Notes under the pieces: model-generated
Database searches by the model: none
Told to the model about the DNA's origin: nothing
Seen by the model: only the letters and a program-made list of their open reading frames with translations
Program-made: the position numbers and the translations under genes
Assembly (NCBI GenBank): GCA_954871525.1
Contig: OX940860.1
Span: 27,746,001-27,810,000 of the forward strand
Direction: 5' to 3'
DNA from: Parietaria judaica
Lineage: Eukaryota; Streptophyta; Magnoliopsida; Rosales; Urticaceae
DNA length: 64,000 nt
In this document: positions 42,700-56,969 of the stretch, piece after piece
Position numbering within the stretch: position 1 is the first letter of the stretch
How the letters are laid out: the number at the start of each line of letters is the position of its first letter

Positions 42700-45600
42700 C
42701 GTGTAAAACCCAAAAAGTGTAACTTCAGTTACATAAATATAACTTCATATACAAACGTGTAACTTCAGTTACATAAATGTAAATGTAACTTTAGTTACAC
42801 GTTTGTAACTGGAATTTCACTTATGTAACTTTAGTTACATAAGTGTAACTAAAGTTACATTATTGTAACTTTAGATACACAATTGTAATTGCAACATAAG
42901 TGTAACGGCAGTTACATAAGTGTAACTTCAGATACAAACGGGTAACTTCAGATACCAGATACAAACGGGTAACTTCAGTTACATAAATGTAACTTTAGTT
43001 ACATGTTTTTAACTGAAGGTTACATAAGTGTATCTAATGTGTTTAGGGCATAATTGTCCATATAAGATCAAATGAATATTTCTTTAATTATTGTAAACTC
43101 TTGAGTATTTTTTTAAAAAGTTTCACCCAACTTGAGTACTTTGCTAAAAAGCCCATATTACAAAAGTGTAACTCCTATTACAAAAGTGTAACACCGGTTA
43201 CACTTATGTAACTTGAGTTACAAAAGTGTAGCTTCAGTTACAAATGTAAATGTAACTTTAGTTACACGTTTGTAACAGAAGTTACATTATCGTAACTTCT
43301 GTTACGATAATGTAACTTCGGCTACAAAAGTGTAACTTCGGTTACAAAAATTTAATTCCAATTAAATTAGTGTAACCACATTTACATTAGTGTAAGTCTA
43401 ATGATTGTTGTCATAGTATTACATAATTGTGGTCATACTATTACATAATTGTATGTCACTATTTTTTGACAATATTTCAATTTAAATTCTTTTTTGTTAC
43501 TCAAATTATGTGAAATTATTGCTACATACCTTAAGATGGAGACCGGATTAATATAATTATGTAACATAAGTGTAACCATATATGAATAGAATTACGAAAG
43601 TGTAACTCTTGTTACAAAAGTGTAACACCAGTTACACTTATGTAACTTGAGTTACAAAAGTGTAACTTCGGTTACAAAAATTGTTTTAATACTACCAAAT
43701 TAACTCCCAAAGCACTAAATTATTATTTGAACAAATATAGTGAAATTGTCACTCCAGTTACATAAGTGTAACTTCAGTTACCATAATGTAACTCCAGTTA
43801 CGATAATGTAACTTCAGTTACGATAATATAACTTTGGTTACGATAGTGTAACTCTAATGATTGTGGTCATATTATTACATAATTTTGGTCATATTATTAC
43901 ATAACCATATATGACTAGAATTACAAAAGTGTAACTCTTATTACAAAACTTTAGTTATACAATAACTCTATTTGAAACCTTTGTAATCACATTTGTAACT
44001 CTCGTTACAAAATTATAATTGTCGTTACAGAAGTATAACTTCAGTCACAAATATATAACGGCCATTATAAAAGTGTAGTTGTCGTTACAAAAGTGTAATT
44101 GCAACAAAAGTGTAACTTCAGTTACATAAATGTAACTTCAGATACAAACGTGTAACTTCAGTTACATAAATGTAACTTTAGTTAGACGTTTGTAACTAAA
44201 TTTACACTTATGTAACTTCAGCTACATAAGTAACAAAAGTTATATTATTGTAACTTTAGATACACGATTGTAATTGCAACATAAGTGTAACTGTAGTTAC
44301 ATAAGTGTAACTTTAGATACAAACGTGTAACTTCAGTTACATAAATGTAACTTTGGCTACCATAATGTAACTTTGGTTACGATAATGTAATTTCGGTTAC
44401 AAAAATTTAATTCCAATTAAATTAGTGTAACTTCAGTTACGATAATGTAACTTTGGTTACCATAATGTAACTTTGGTTACGATAATGTAACTTCGGTTAC
44501 AAAAATTTAATTCCAATTAAATTAGTGTAACTTCAGTTACGATAATGTAACTTTAGTTACCATAATGTAACTTTGGTTACGATAATGTAACTTTGGTTAC
44601 AAGAATTTAATTCCAATTAAATTAGTGTAACTTCAGTTACGATAATGTAACTTTGGTTACCATAATGTAACTTTGGTTACGATAATGTAACTTCGGTTAC
44701 AAAAATTTAATTCCAATTAAATTAGTGTAACTTCAGTTACGATAATGTAACTTTAGTTACCATAATGTAACTTTGGTTACGATAATGTAACTTCGGTTAC
44801 AAAAATTTAATTCCAATTAAATTAGTGTAACTTCAGTTACGTTAATGTAACTTTGGTTACCATAATGTAACTTTGGTTACGATAATGTAACTTCGGTTAC
44901 AAAAATTTAATTCCAATTAAATTAGTGTAACTTCAGTTACGATAATGTAACTTTGGTTACCATAATGTAACTTTGGTTACAATAATGTAACTTCGGTTAC
45001 AAAAATTTAATTCCAATTAAATTAGTGTAACTTCAGTTACGATAATGTAACTTTAGTTACCATAATGTAACTTTGGTTACGATAATGTAACTTCGGTTAC
45101 AAAAATTTAATTCCAATTAAATTAGTGTAACTTCAGTTACGATAATGTAACTTTGGAATCTCTTATGTAGAATCTCTTACTATGTAACATAAGTGTAATT
45201 ATATATGACTAGAATTACGAAATTGTAACTCCAATTACAAAAGTATAACCCCAGTTACACAAGTGTAACTCCAGTTACATAAGTGTAACTTCGGTTACAA
45301 AAATTGTTTTAATACTTCCAAAATAATTCCAATAAAGAAAAACCACTAAATTATTTTTTTAAGAAATATATTGAAATTTGATTCCATAATAAATACACTT
45401 TTAATATCGTTTTGTTTTATCGCTAAAAGAGCAAAAACACATTGTTTCTCTGACTTACAAACTTGCATCATTTCTTATGTAGAATCTCTTAATATGTAAC
45501 ATAAATGTAGTTATATACGACTAGAATTACGATATTGTAGCTCCAGTTACAAAAGTGTAACTCCAGTTACATAAGGGTAACTTCACTTACACAATTGTAA

Positions 45601-45780
45601 CTCGAGTTACAAAAGTTTAACTCCAGTTACTTAAGTGTAATTTCGGTTTGAAAAGTGTAACTTCGGTTACAAAAATTTAATTCCAGTTACAACAGTGTAA
45701 CTCCATTTACATAAGTGTAACTTCAGTTACAAAAGTGTAACTTCGCTTACAAAAGTGTAACTTCACTTATATAGTGTAGC
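42700..45780. repeat. 3-kb minisatellite of 20-bp near-palindromic TAAC units with 100-bp higher-order period
   Basis: The basic unit is about 20 bp, of the type GTGTAACTTCAGTTACATAA; each unit holds GTAAC...GTTAC and is close to its own reverse complement. It varies at the spacer (CATAA, GATAA, AAAAG) and the central CTTCAG/CTTTGG/CTTCGG. Between about 44330 and 45150 four units plus a 24-bp AAAAATTTAATTCCAATTAA-type spacer form an exact 100-bp higher-order repeat, about eight copies with few differences. A non-repetitive insert with a Mutator-like terminal repeat interrupts the array at about 43045-43154. There is no coding content. Confidence 0.95.
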
Positions 45781-45789
45781 TCTGAAAAC

Positions 45790-46260
45790 ATAGTCCCTCA
45801 ATGCATGGCCGTGCCTCCACCACTGCATGAGGCCGGGGAAACCCCCTCACGTCACGCATCAGCAGAAGACAGAAGAAAAACTGTTCAACTGCATTCTCGA
45901 GCTACCGGACGTGCAAGAAAAAGCTTTAGCAGCATATCAAGGAAATCTGGGTACGACATGCCCCTCGAAAATCGGTTGAGAAAAATTTATACGCAAAGTC
46001 GATCACGTGATTTTCTCGTGACTTTTATTTTACTTCAATCTATCACCACATTGTTCACCAATAATTAATGAAATAATTTAACAGAAGGGAGATACAATTT
46101 GAAAAAACACAAGGTAATTGTAGAAAGAAAAAAAAATTGATATCTCCCAATGTTTAACTTACAGTATGTCCAATTTGCCCTTGAACTCTATATACCCCAT
46201 ATACAATCCTACCTAGGTCAACCATTTGATCGCTCCAACAACTCTTCCTAACCGAAACTA
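45790..46260. other. Short coding-like patch and spacer
   Basis: At 45870-45960 (plus) one frame reads EEKLFNCILELPDVQEKALA, which looks protein-derived, while another frame from ATG 45805 is longer but less convincing. I do not recognise either. The remainder is AT-rich spacer up to the lipoxygenase fragment. Confidence 0.3.
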
Positions 46261-46281
46261 TAATTATTAACTAACTCCGGC

Positions 46282-47562
<1,281 letters not shown>

Positions 47563-47761
47563 TGTTGTTGGCTTTGCGAAGCTTCTCTGGTCTGATGGGT
47601 GAGTCTAGGGTTTCGAGAAGAAGAGTCGAGCGTGAAGGAGACGATGAAGACGAGGGTATATTTGTACATAAAAGGCCAAATGAGTACATTTTTAATTTTA
47701 TCAAACTTTTGAGTATTTTTTAAAATAGTTTAGCTCTAATTGAGTATTTTGCTAATTTGTC

Positions 47762-48763
47762 ATCCAATTATATCATCACATCATCCAATTATTTGTTAAC
47801 ATGTTTACTTCAAGTGTAAGATAATAACTTAATGCTTGTATGTTTGTGCTGTCTATTGAGAGATAATAATGATGTAAGTATTCAATGTTTTAATTTTTGT
47901 AGTGACAATATTTTTAATGGTTAATTTTTTTTTTATTTACTATTTTGTTTCTCACTAAATTCCGTCCATCTCATTAATCAAATTAACAGAATCTAAATGT
48001 CATGTTAACGAAATTCCTTCTCTTTCGGAGGTGACGACCCTAAGACTTAAAAGGCACGTCAGTTCTATTAAATCAATTGAAGAAGTGAAGAGAGTTTTGG
48101 AGCTAACATTAAAAAATATATTAAGTACTTATACCGCCATTAAATCTTTTATAAAATGAGCCACAATATTCATATATTCATGTTTGGGTGATTGGGTCTA
48201 TAGAATTCCATCTATCTAAAGAGTAAAACTAATGACTTTTGTCACTCAACTTGTTGAGCTTCATTTATTCCGTTAAATGGTTCACGTATTGGTATTAAAA
48301 AGACGAGTGAAATGTCAACATCAATTACTCTTAATTTAATGCTTTCACCAACTTGTAAAAATCTTGGAGTGACTTCAAAGACAATTCTACAAGATGAGCT
48401 GTCAATAAAATCAGTGAAAATTTACAGGGTCAAAAAGATTGATTACCAAAACGCCATTGGAGAAAACTTAATTTTACACAATAAAAAAGAAAAGAAAAGA
48501 GAATTAACATACAAGCCTTCTTAATTTTCTAACTCTACTCACAAAAGTACAACAAACACAGATGAGTCACCTAAACCAGGGGAAAAAAAACATGTTTCTT
48601 GCACTAGCCAACACTATATATGCATAATTTGATTTACAAACTTCATAAAGAATTTCTGTGCAATTGGATCCGGTTCGATGGGTATTTTCGTCTTTTCCCC
48701 AATCTCGTTACATTTCATGTCAAACTGAAAGATAACTTTCCACAGAAGGAGATTTCTGTATAA
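47762..48763. other. Intergenic stretch between Pack-MULE-like region and PP1 gene
   Basis: No gene is supported. The last 200 bases are the likely 3' UTR of the PP1 gene (minus strand). A plus-strand frame of 70 codons at 48312-48524 has no recognisable feature. Confidence 0.5.
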
Positions 48764-51095
48764 TTATATCTTTCCCAATTTAGGAGGCTGCACAATCAAG
48801 AGTTAAATAAACTGATTAGACTCATTGGAAGCTGTCTAATATATATACCAATACACGAGACACAAAACGGTTAAGACACAAAGTAAATGAGTTTGGGTTG
48901 ACCTTCATTGGTTCTGGGTTTGATCGACACGAAAAGATTATAATGAATTACGTTATTTAAATTATGGAATTATAGTATTGCTAATTAGTTTCAAAATCTT
49001 GCATTATTTATATAAATTAAGTACACGAGTCTCAAAGGATATATTAGAAGTATAGAACAACTGAATAAGAGAAGAAAAGAGAAAACTTTACCTTTTTAAG
49101 ACTTAGTTTTGACGAGTTAGAGGAGCCACTTGGAGACGCTCTCTCCTCGGGAGGTTTTATTATCTCGAAAGAACACACCAAACCCTCATCAACACTCAGT
49201 AGAGCCCCGGCATTGTCGAATTCCCCACCGTAGTTTGGAGCCGAGAAAATGGTGACTAACTTTCTCTTTGCAAAAAACTCGTACCCGTCTTCCACCACCT
49301 GCAAATATAATAGGAAATCACTTAATTCATATTTATTAGATTAAGAGTAACCAATCTAAGTTGTCTGTCTCAAGTTTTCCCTGAACTTTTTCTTTTTGAA
49401 TTAATTTGTCTTAACAACTTGAAAGTATCGACTCCTCTCCCGTTACATATCTGTTTCAATTCAGAATTAAGCTCAAAAACGTCATTTTCCATGACTCTAT
49501 TAAAATATACGAGTCATGCCCGAAAGAAAAATGTCGATTTGTCCTTAAACTTTAACAGAAACAGTTAAATATTTTACAGAATAAAATAAACGCGACAATT
49601 TACAAATTCAAAGGGTAAAAAGGTATTAATAAAAAGTTCAGACAGCAAACTAAAAGTTAAAAAAAAATGCAAGAAGTTCACTTTTTAAATTTTCATTTGA
49701 ATTATTACCTGATGACCCCTGCAAATGAGATCAAGATCATTCTTCTCCAAGAAATCCGCAACTCTATCGGGCCCAAACGTGCACGAGACACCTCTGTCAC
49801 TGTCGGCCCATCCTTGAATCGTGTTATCGGGATCTGCCCAAAGAAGATCACAGAGAAGGCCACAATCCGGAATCTCGGTCGGCCTTGGAATTTCTTTAAT
49901 CTGATCCAAACGCTGCAAATCCGGCGATAAACCGCCGTGCATACACAGGATCTTATCGTCAATAAGAGCTGAAACAGGCAAACAGTTGAAGCAGTCGGTG
50001 AAAATCTTCCATAGCCTGACGTTGAACCTCCTTTTGCACTCGTCGTAGAAACCGTAAATCCGGTTGATCTTTGCATCTTCGTGGTTTCCTCTTAATAAGA
50101 ACATTTTGTCGGGATATTTGATCTTGTACGCCAAAAGGAGACATATTGTCTCCAAGCTTTGCTTGCCTCTGTCCACATAGTCGCCGAGGAAGAGATAGTT
50201 TGCAGCGGGAGGATAGCCGCCGTATTCAAAGAGTCTCAGTAGGTCTTGGTATTGCCCGTGTATATCGCCTGCAATAAACGATTAAGAGAGCTAAGCTGAA
50301 AATGGGAAAAAAGGGTTTGAGATGCACAGTTCACAATAAGTAACACCCATCAATTTCGAGTCATTAATCATAATCAAAGGTAAACATGAAACACTCGTAG
50401 GAAGAAGCTACACAAGAACTGTTAGAGTTTGTGACCCGAATCCATTTCATGGTCCGGGCTGTTCCGTAGCTTCATAATGCAACATCCGATTCCACCACGG
50501 AGCCCCAAAAAACACACACTCTCCCCCCTCAATTGTAATACTTTTTTCTATCATGCCAGATTCTTCTTCTCGGGCCGTTTAATAATTTTTTTCCTTTCCC
50601 AAATTGGATCTCCACACAAAAGTCTCCTATTGTTTATCTCTTTATTTTCATTTATATCTCGTCTTAGATTAATAACAAGACAAGAGCCTCTACAAGAATT
50701 CACCCTTAAAAAAACAAAACAAAAAAATCTCTAAGCTCAGAACCCCATGAAAATTCCCCATCTCCACCAAAACTCCATTTTCAGGGAAATCCCTAACAAA
50801 TTTCATCAATCCGATCAATACCCAGATACCAAATCAACATGATCGATCTTATACACAATATATAGAGAGAGAAAGAGAGAGGGGTTGTTGTGTTACCGCA
50901 AATCCGAATAGGAGCACGAAGCTGAAGGAGGTTGGGCTGAGAGAGAAAGACTTGGCGAGCGTTGACGCAGAGCTGACGGATCTCGCCTTCCCTGAGCTGA
51001 ACCTGCTTGCTTCCTCTCCCTTCGAGAAGCCTCCTTATTATATCATCCAACACCGCTTTGTCCATCATTCCCTCCATCGTCATCATCATCATCAT
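48764..51095 (-). CDS. TOPP: Serine/threonine protein phosphatase PP1 catalytic subunit (TOPP type), 329 aa, 4 exons
   Basis: Exons (minus) 51095-50897, 50268-49709, 49298-49092 and 48787-48764, GT-AG throughout, 990 nt ending TAA. The two-metal active site is complete: GDIHG (67-71, split by intron 1), GDYVDRG (95-101) and GNHE (127-130), then LCMHGGLSP and [19 protein letters not shown]1 removes phosphate from Ser/Thr in partnership with regulatory subunits; plant TOPPs act in ABA, light and growth signalling in nucleus and cytosol. The C-terminal tail is SLKKPPKLGKI, with the last seven residues on a tiny 24-nt exon. Start: five consecutive ATG codons from 51095, with further in-frame ATGs at 51077, 51068 and 51065 near the family's DKAVLDDII, so the first residues are uncertain. 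Gene order suggests orthology to Arabidopsis TOPP8 (At5g27840, from memory). Confidence 0.97.
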
Positions 51096-51399
51096 TACCC
51101 AAAACCCAGAAACCAAAATTCAAAATTGTTTACGTGGGTTTCCTTTTCTGCGGATTTTCCCTTTTGGGTCTCTGAGAAAACGAGCAAGAAAGCTTCTTTA
51201 CAAGATAAGACGGAAGGGGATTGGGATAATACGCAAATGGGTAGTTTTGTAAAATATAAAAATGTTTGCTTTTGTGAGAGCCAAGTAGATTTGGGTAGGA
51301 ATTGATGTGATTCAATGGGTTTGAAGGCTTCAAAGTAGGAGGACGTACATGAACAGAGACCGGCGCACGATAGCGTAATGGGACACGTGGGACGGTGGG

Positions 51400-52001
51400 C
51401 TTGGTTTTGTATTTTAATTAACCTCAATATACCCTCTCAATTTTCATTTTTGACAAAAATGACTCTACATTTTGAAAAGTAACAGATTACCCTTAGCTTA
51501 ATGAAAGGATATCTCGGAATAAGTATATAAATTAGTACTTAAATACTACAAAATAATGTCAAGGTTCAATTATGTCCTCTCCCGTAAAAGTCTATTATGT
51601 GAGAGAAACATGTACCCGTTAATACTTAAAACTAAAATGTATACATGTTTCTAGATCAGCCAACTTTAATTCAACGTTAATAAAATTGGACACTAATATT
51701 ATTATGTGACTTTTAGGTACTATCATAGCTAAAACAATGAAAACTATGTTTGCACATTTGTACAAGATTAATACTTATTCCAAAAATATCCCTTTGATAA
51801 ATGAGTGCAACAAATGACATGTTGAAAAGTATTTTTCTTATGTTTAATATTTTCTCCAATTTTACAGGATTTTTATCTTAAATAATTATTGAATAACTAT
51901 ATTTTACACATGGTAAAACCTGTAAACAACCTGCACTTGGTATCTTTTTTTCTTCGAATGTCACTTTTGAACACCTATATTAGGAACATATATTAAAATA
52001 A
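51400..52001. other. Gene-free AT-rich stretch
   Basis: Upstream flank of the PP1 gene, AT-rich, with no recognisable feature beyond the 9-bp flank of the foldback element. Confidence 0.5.
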
Positions 52002-52992
52002 GGGTAAACTGCGGCTAATGTACCCAATGTTTTATCTTCTGCGGATTATGTACCCAATATTTATTTTCGGCGGCTAATGTACCCAATGTTTGATCCGTTA
52101 GAAATTTTCGTGTTTTCCGTCACTTGACCGTTAGAGAATTATCCTCCTCTATATGCACACTTTTCGTATTTTTGACATAACTCATTCATTTTTTGTCCAA
52201 ATTTTATGCACGACCTATGGTTGGAAATATAAGAGATAGATCTACAACTTTGGTGTTTTAAGTTTTGTAAAATCAGTTTTAGAAAAATACGAAATTTTAA
52301 ATACAACGTAAAACTGGACATTAATTTAATGAAAAATATTTGTTTCCAGCAAATTTTAATATACTTAATGACTTTTTATGATGAAACGTAAAACTAAAAA
52401 GTTGTAGATAAACTTTTTATCTTTCCAATGGGTGTTTATTTATAAATTTTGGACAAAAAATGAGTGAGTTATGCCAAAAATATGAAAGATTATTTCACAT
52501 CACATCTTTCATATTTTTGTCATAACTCACTCATTTTTTGTCTAAAATTTATAAATAAATACCCGTTAGAAAGATACAATATTTATCTACAACTTTTTAG
52601 TTTTACGTTTCATCATAAAAAGTCATTAAGTATATTAAAATTTGCTCGAAACAAATATTTTTAATTAAACTAATGTCCAGTTTTACGTTGTATTTGAAAT
52701 TTCATATTTTTCTAAAACTGATTTTACAAAACTTAAAACACCAAAGTTGTAGATCTATCTCTTATCTTTCCAACCATAGGTCGTGCATAAAATTTGGACA
52801 AAAAATGAGTGAGTTATGTCAAAAATACGAAAAGTGTGCATATAGAGGAGGATAACTCTCTAACGGTCAAGTGACGGAAAACACGAAAATATCTAACGGA
52901 TCAAACATTGGGTACATTAGCCGCCGAAAATAAACATTGGGTACATAATCCGCAGAAGATCAAACATTGGGTACATTAGCCGCAATTTAGCC
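52002..52992. mobile_element. Foldback Mutator-like MITE, about 990 bp, near-perfect inverted repeat
   Basis: It starts GGGTAAACTGCGGCTAATGT; the right half is the reverse complement of the left over essentially its whole length, arms of about 490 bp meeting near 52498. The left flank TTAAAATAA and right flank TTAAACATA are similar but not identical, consistent with an older 9-bp TSD. It belongs to the same family as 20719, 55593 and 56589. Short open frames occur in both arms and are mirror images, not genes. Confidence 0.87.
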
Positions 52993-55583
52993 TTAAACAT
53001 ATATAGGGTTGAATGGGGATGGTCATATATCAAATTACTATCATTTTACGTACTTAAGTCGCCTGCAAACGATTTTACCCGAAACAAATTATTCGACTTT
53101 TCCTTAGACTAAAGTTATTGGTTTTTTTTTTTTAGATAGTCCTATAATCTATCCTATGTATCGTTTGGAAAATAATTGACAAAATTGTCTTCGTGTTAGT
53201 CATATATTGTCCACGTGATTAAAAAAATATGTCATCTTTAACACAAATAGCGTAAGGTGCTATTTTTAAAAGAATAGAGAAGTATTACACATAAAATTTA
53301 AAATTCAGGGAACGAAATACATTAATGTATAAATTTCAGGGATCATTAGTGTCAATTAGTCATTAAAATTAATGATTATTACTTGGTTGTTTTGTTAGTT
53401 GGTTGTATAAGATCTTCGTGCCTCTCTTTTGGACTAGTCTTTCTTGGTCTCCCATTAGTGATAATGGACGTTCACTAACAAGTTTATAAATTAAAATTAA
53501 AAATCATAAAGTTAATTTTTAAAAGAAACTCCTTATTGGAGTTGTGGTATCATAATGCTTTGCATGACGTGAATCTTGTATGATGTTCGGGAATTTAATG
53601 AGCACTAAGTTTGAAAACTAAGATTTTTTTTAATCCGTGAAAAGAGACTTCCCGGTTCTTGGTTTGAGAATTGAGAACCGGTGCTAGGACATGACCTGAA
53701 GAAATCAAGCAATATATTGTATCCCGAGATTGAGAAATTGAAATTATAACTTAGGTACTTATGCAATAAAATATGTAAACCTTGAGAAATTGAGCAATCT
53801 GAAGAAAAATACCCTCAACATCACTGATTTATAATTATATTCATCATTCAAAAGTCAACAAAACGAGAAAAAGTATCTCAAAACTCTAAAATCCAAACTT
53901 TAGTACTTTTGCTCAAGAGATTGAAAACATCGGGAAATTCAATAATGAGAAAATAAATTACTCAAATTTACAAAATTATAATTATGTTATGCATTTCAAA
54001 CTCGAAGCAACAAGAAAAATTAAAAATTAACTTCAAAATACCAAAAATTCAAAAAGGTACTTTTGCCTGAATAAAGTGAAAAAATTAGGAAAAAAATTAA
54101 ATAAGAAAATAAAAGGGTAATCTCCAGCCAAATAATGAACGTGTCACGGATTTTGAGTTATGTACCCAAGCGTTTTTTGTGTGGCTAAACTATCTAATCG
54201 TGATTTTATTGCGCGATTTGGTTCGCTCCATCTATTTTTCAGCTTTGACTGTTAATTTTTGCCACATACGTTGTCACGTATTCTCTCCATCTTGCCACGT
54301 CATCCACGCTTAAATAACAAATAATATTTATAATAATTGAAATATAACATTAAATCGTGTGGCTGAGATTTCATCACACAAAACACTTAAACAAAAGAAG
54401 AAGAAGAAAATCAACCCCTGAAATTTAATTCGATTCTCACTCTCCTTTTCAATTTCACCTCTTCGAACATGCGGACTGGTTTAATTGTTGTCCCAAAAAT
54501 ACATATAACAATTTGACGCTAGAATGGGAGAAACAACGAGTTCATACCTTAAGTACTCACCAATAGTTCAGTTTCTCTTTTCAAGTTCATCAAGAACGAC
54601 ATCAAGTCATGAAAACGCTTTGGAGACAGACATCACTAAACAATGACGCTCCCTCAAGGGTAGCTTGGGAGTAGTACCTTTCCTTCATCTTTTGTATATT
54701 CCTCGCGAAGAATAAAGACAAGTAGAAGCGCAAGAGGTACGAGAAAGACGAGAATCCTAAACCCAAACTTTGACCACTACGTGGTCATTAGATCCGGCCC
54801 AATATCGATCACACGGCCAGTTAAATTGTTGCCCAAAAACACGGATAACCGAACGACTAAAATTATTTAAATAAGACTTCGTTCAAAATAAAATAAAATA
54901 AAAAAACCTTCGTTTTCAAAGTGAGGATGGAGTTTGTGACCTAATTTTCAATCAAAGATTTAATTAGTATCAAAATATATTTTGGAACATCACTTGTTAC
55001 AATCGTTCTTTATATTCAAACTTATTTTCAATCAAAGAGTTAATTAGTATATAAAAAAAAAACCGACACAATAAACGTGGAACGACCAATCTGGTTTCAT
55101 TACATTTAATTCATTTCATGTACTTTCTTGTTGTTCTTAAATTATAAATAATTCGACAGAAAAATATGAAGAGACTATAGTTTATCACACATGGCCACGT
55201 GTAGAAATCAAATGATCATATATTATTGAAATTTGTTCTTGGTGTATAAATATAAAATTTATCAAGAAATATATTTAGAGATCGTACAACATTTTTTTAA
55301 AGATATATTGGCTTGGAAATATATATTTTTCCCATTTCTAAAATGATTTTTATATGAGATCTTAATAATAATAAGTTAATAGCAATGGACCAAAGTTGAC
55401 AAGTAAGAAGTAACACGACCATTCGACTCCTATATTTGGCCAGCGCATTTTGGCATGAAGGGATATTTTGGGGAACTTAGAAACCGCGTCTATTGAATAG
55501 TTCCTCCACGTACACGCATTGCGGGTCCCAACTACTCCATTTAAGACAAAAGGGTAATACACTAATACTTCACTACTTTATCT
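52993..55583. other. Gene-free stretch
   Basis: No gene is supported. At about 54115 a phrase GGGTAATCTCCAGCCAAATA, followed by a GTTATGTACCCAAGCG segment, resembles one end of another Mutator-like MITE, but I could not find its partner. Confidence 0.45.
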
Positions 55584-55592
55584 TTTTTATAA

Positions 55593-56563
55593 GGGTAAAC
55601 TGCGGCTAATGTACCCAATGTTTGATTTTTTGCGGATTATATACCCAATGTTTATTTTTGGCGGCTAATGTACCCAATGTTTGATCCGTTAGATATTTTT
55701 AGGTTTTCCGTCAGTTGACCGTTAAAGAGTTATATGTACACTTTTCGTATTTTTGACATAACTCACTCATTTTTTGTCCAAATTTTATGCATGACCTATG
55801 GTTGGAAAGATAAGAGATAGATATACAACTTTAATGTTTTAAGTTTTGTAAAATCAGTTTTAAAAAAATACGAAATTTCAAGTACAACGTAAAACTGGAC
55901 ATTAGTTTAATGCAAAATATTTGTTTCGAGCAAATTTTAATATACTTAATGACTTTTTATGATGAAACGTAAAAGCAAAAAGTTGTAGATAAATGTTTTA
56001 TCTTTCCAACGGGTGTTTATTTATAAATTTTGGATAAAAAACGAGTGAGTTATGCCAAAAATATGAAATATTATTTCACATCACATCTTTTATATTTTTG
56101 GCATAACTCACTCATTTTTTGTCAAAAATTTATAAATAAACACCCGTTGGAAAGATAAAACATTTATCTACAACTTTTTTCTTTTACGTTTCATCATAAA
56201 AAGTCATTAAGTATATTAAAATTTGCTCGAAACAAATATTTTGCATTAAACTAATGTCCAGTTTTACGTTGTACTTGAAATTTCGTATTTTTTTAAAACT
56301 GATTTTACAAAACTTAAAACATTAAAGTTGTATATCTATCTCTTATCTTTCGAACCATAGGTCATGCATAAAATTTGGACAAAAAATGAGTGAGTTATGT
56401 CAAAAATACGAAAAGTGTACATATAACTCTCTAACGGTCAACTGACGGAAAACCCAAAAATATCTAACGGATCAAACATTGGGTACATTAGCCGCCAAAA
56501 ATAAACATTGGGTATATAATCCGCAGAAAATCAAACATTGGGTACATTAGCCGCAGTTTACCC
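55593..56563. mobile_element. Foldback Mutator-like MITE, 971 bp, perfect 9-bp TSD
   Basis: Ends GGGTAAACTGCGGCTAATGT and its complement; the two arms (about 480 bp each) mirror each other with few mismatches around a centre near 56080. It is flanked by an identical 9-bp TSD, TTTTTATAA (55584-55592 and 56564-56572), which fixes the limits and the Mutator-type insertion. It closely resembles the copy at 52002. Confidence 0.94.
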
Positions 56564-56588
56564 TTTTTATAATGTCGTTTTAAAAGTA

Positions 56589-56875
56589 GGGTAAACTTTT
56601 TTTTACAAAGCTTAAAATAACAAAGTTGTAGATATATCTCTTAGCTTTTCAACGGTAGTTTATTCATGAATTTTTTTAAAAAAATAATGAGTGAGTTATG
56701 CCAAAAATATAAAAACTGTAGATATAGAGGAGGAATAACTTGCTGACAGTCAAGTGACGGAAAACAAAAAAAAATCTAACGGAATCAAGTTTGGGTACAT
56801 TAGCCGTCGAAAATAAACATTGGGTACATAATCCGCAAAAGATCAAACATTAGGTACATTAGTCGCAGTTTACCC
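56589..56875. mobile_element. Short family member lacking most of one arm, 287 bp, perfect 9-bp TSD
   Basis: Starts GGGTAAACTTTTTTTTACA and ends CGCAGTTTACCC, flanked by an identical TTAAAAGTA (56580-56588 and 56876-56884). It contains the right arm of the foldback family but only the terminal 8-10 bp of the left arm. Because both TSD copies flank it, the deletion either happened in place or the short form itself jumped. Confidence 0.9.
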
Positions 56876-56969
56876 TTAAAAGTATATATATATTGACACT
56901 ATTATTAGGTAAATTTCGGAGGCCAAAAAAGTTAAGTGTAACTTAAAAAGCATTTAAAAATGCCAGAAC

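Noticed and set aside
41545..43154. A single compact Pack-MULE bounded by these two ends
   Set aside because: The flanking nonamers (AGAGATAAA and ATATTACAA) do not match and the minisatellite continues past the right end, so I kept the wider, looser region instead.
42700..45780. Regular repeats that could be mistaken for a CRISPR array
   Set aside because: Units are contiguous and related to each other, with no unique spacers and no cas genes, in a plant nuclear genome.
52139..52855. Two nearly identical 60-codon frames (MSSFTLYLKF...) on opposite strands
   Set aside because: They are the same sequence in the two arms of a foldback MITE, not a duplicated gene.
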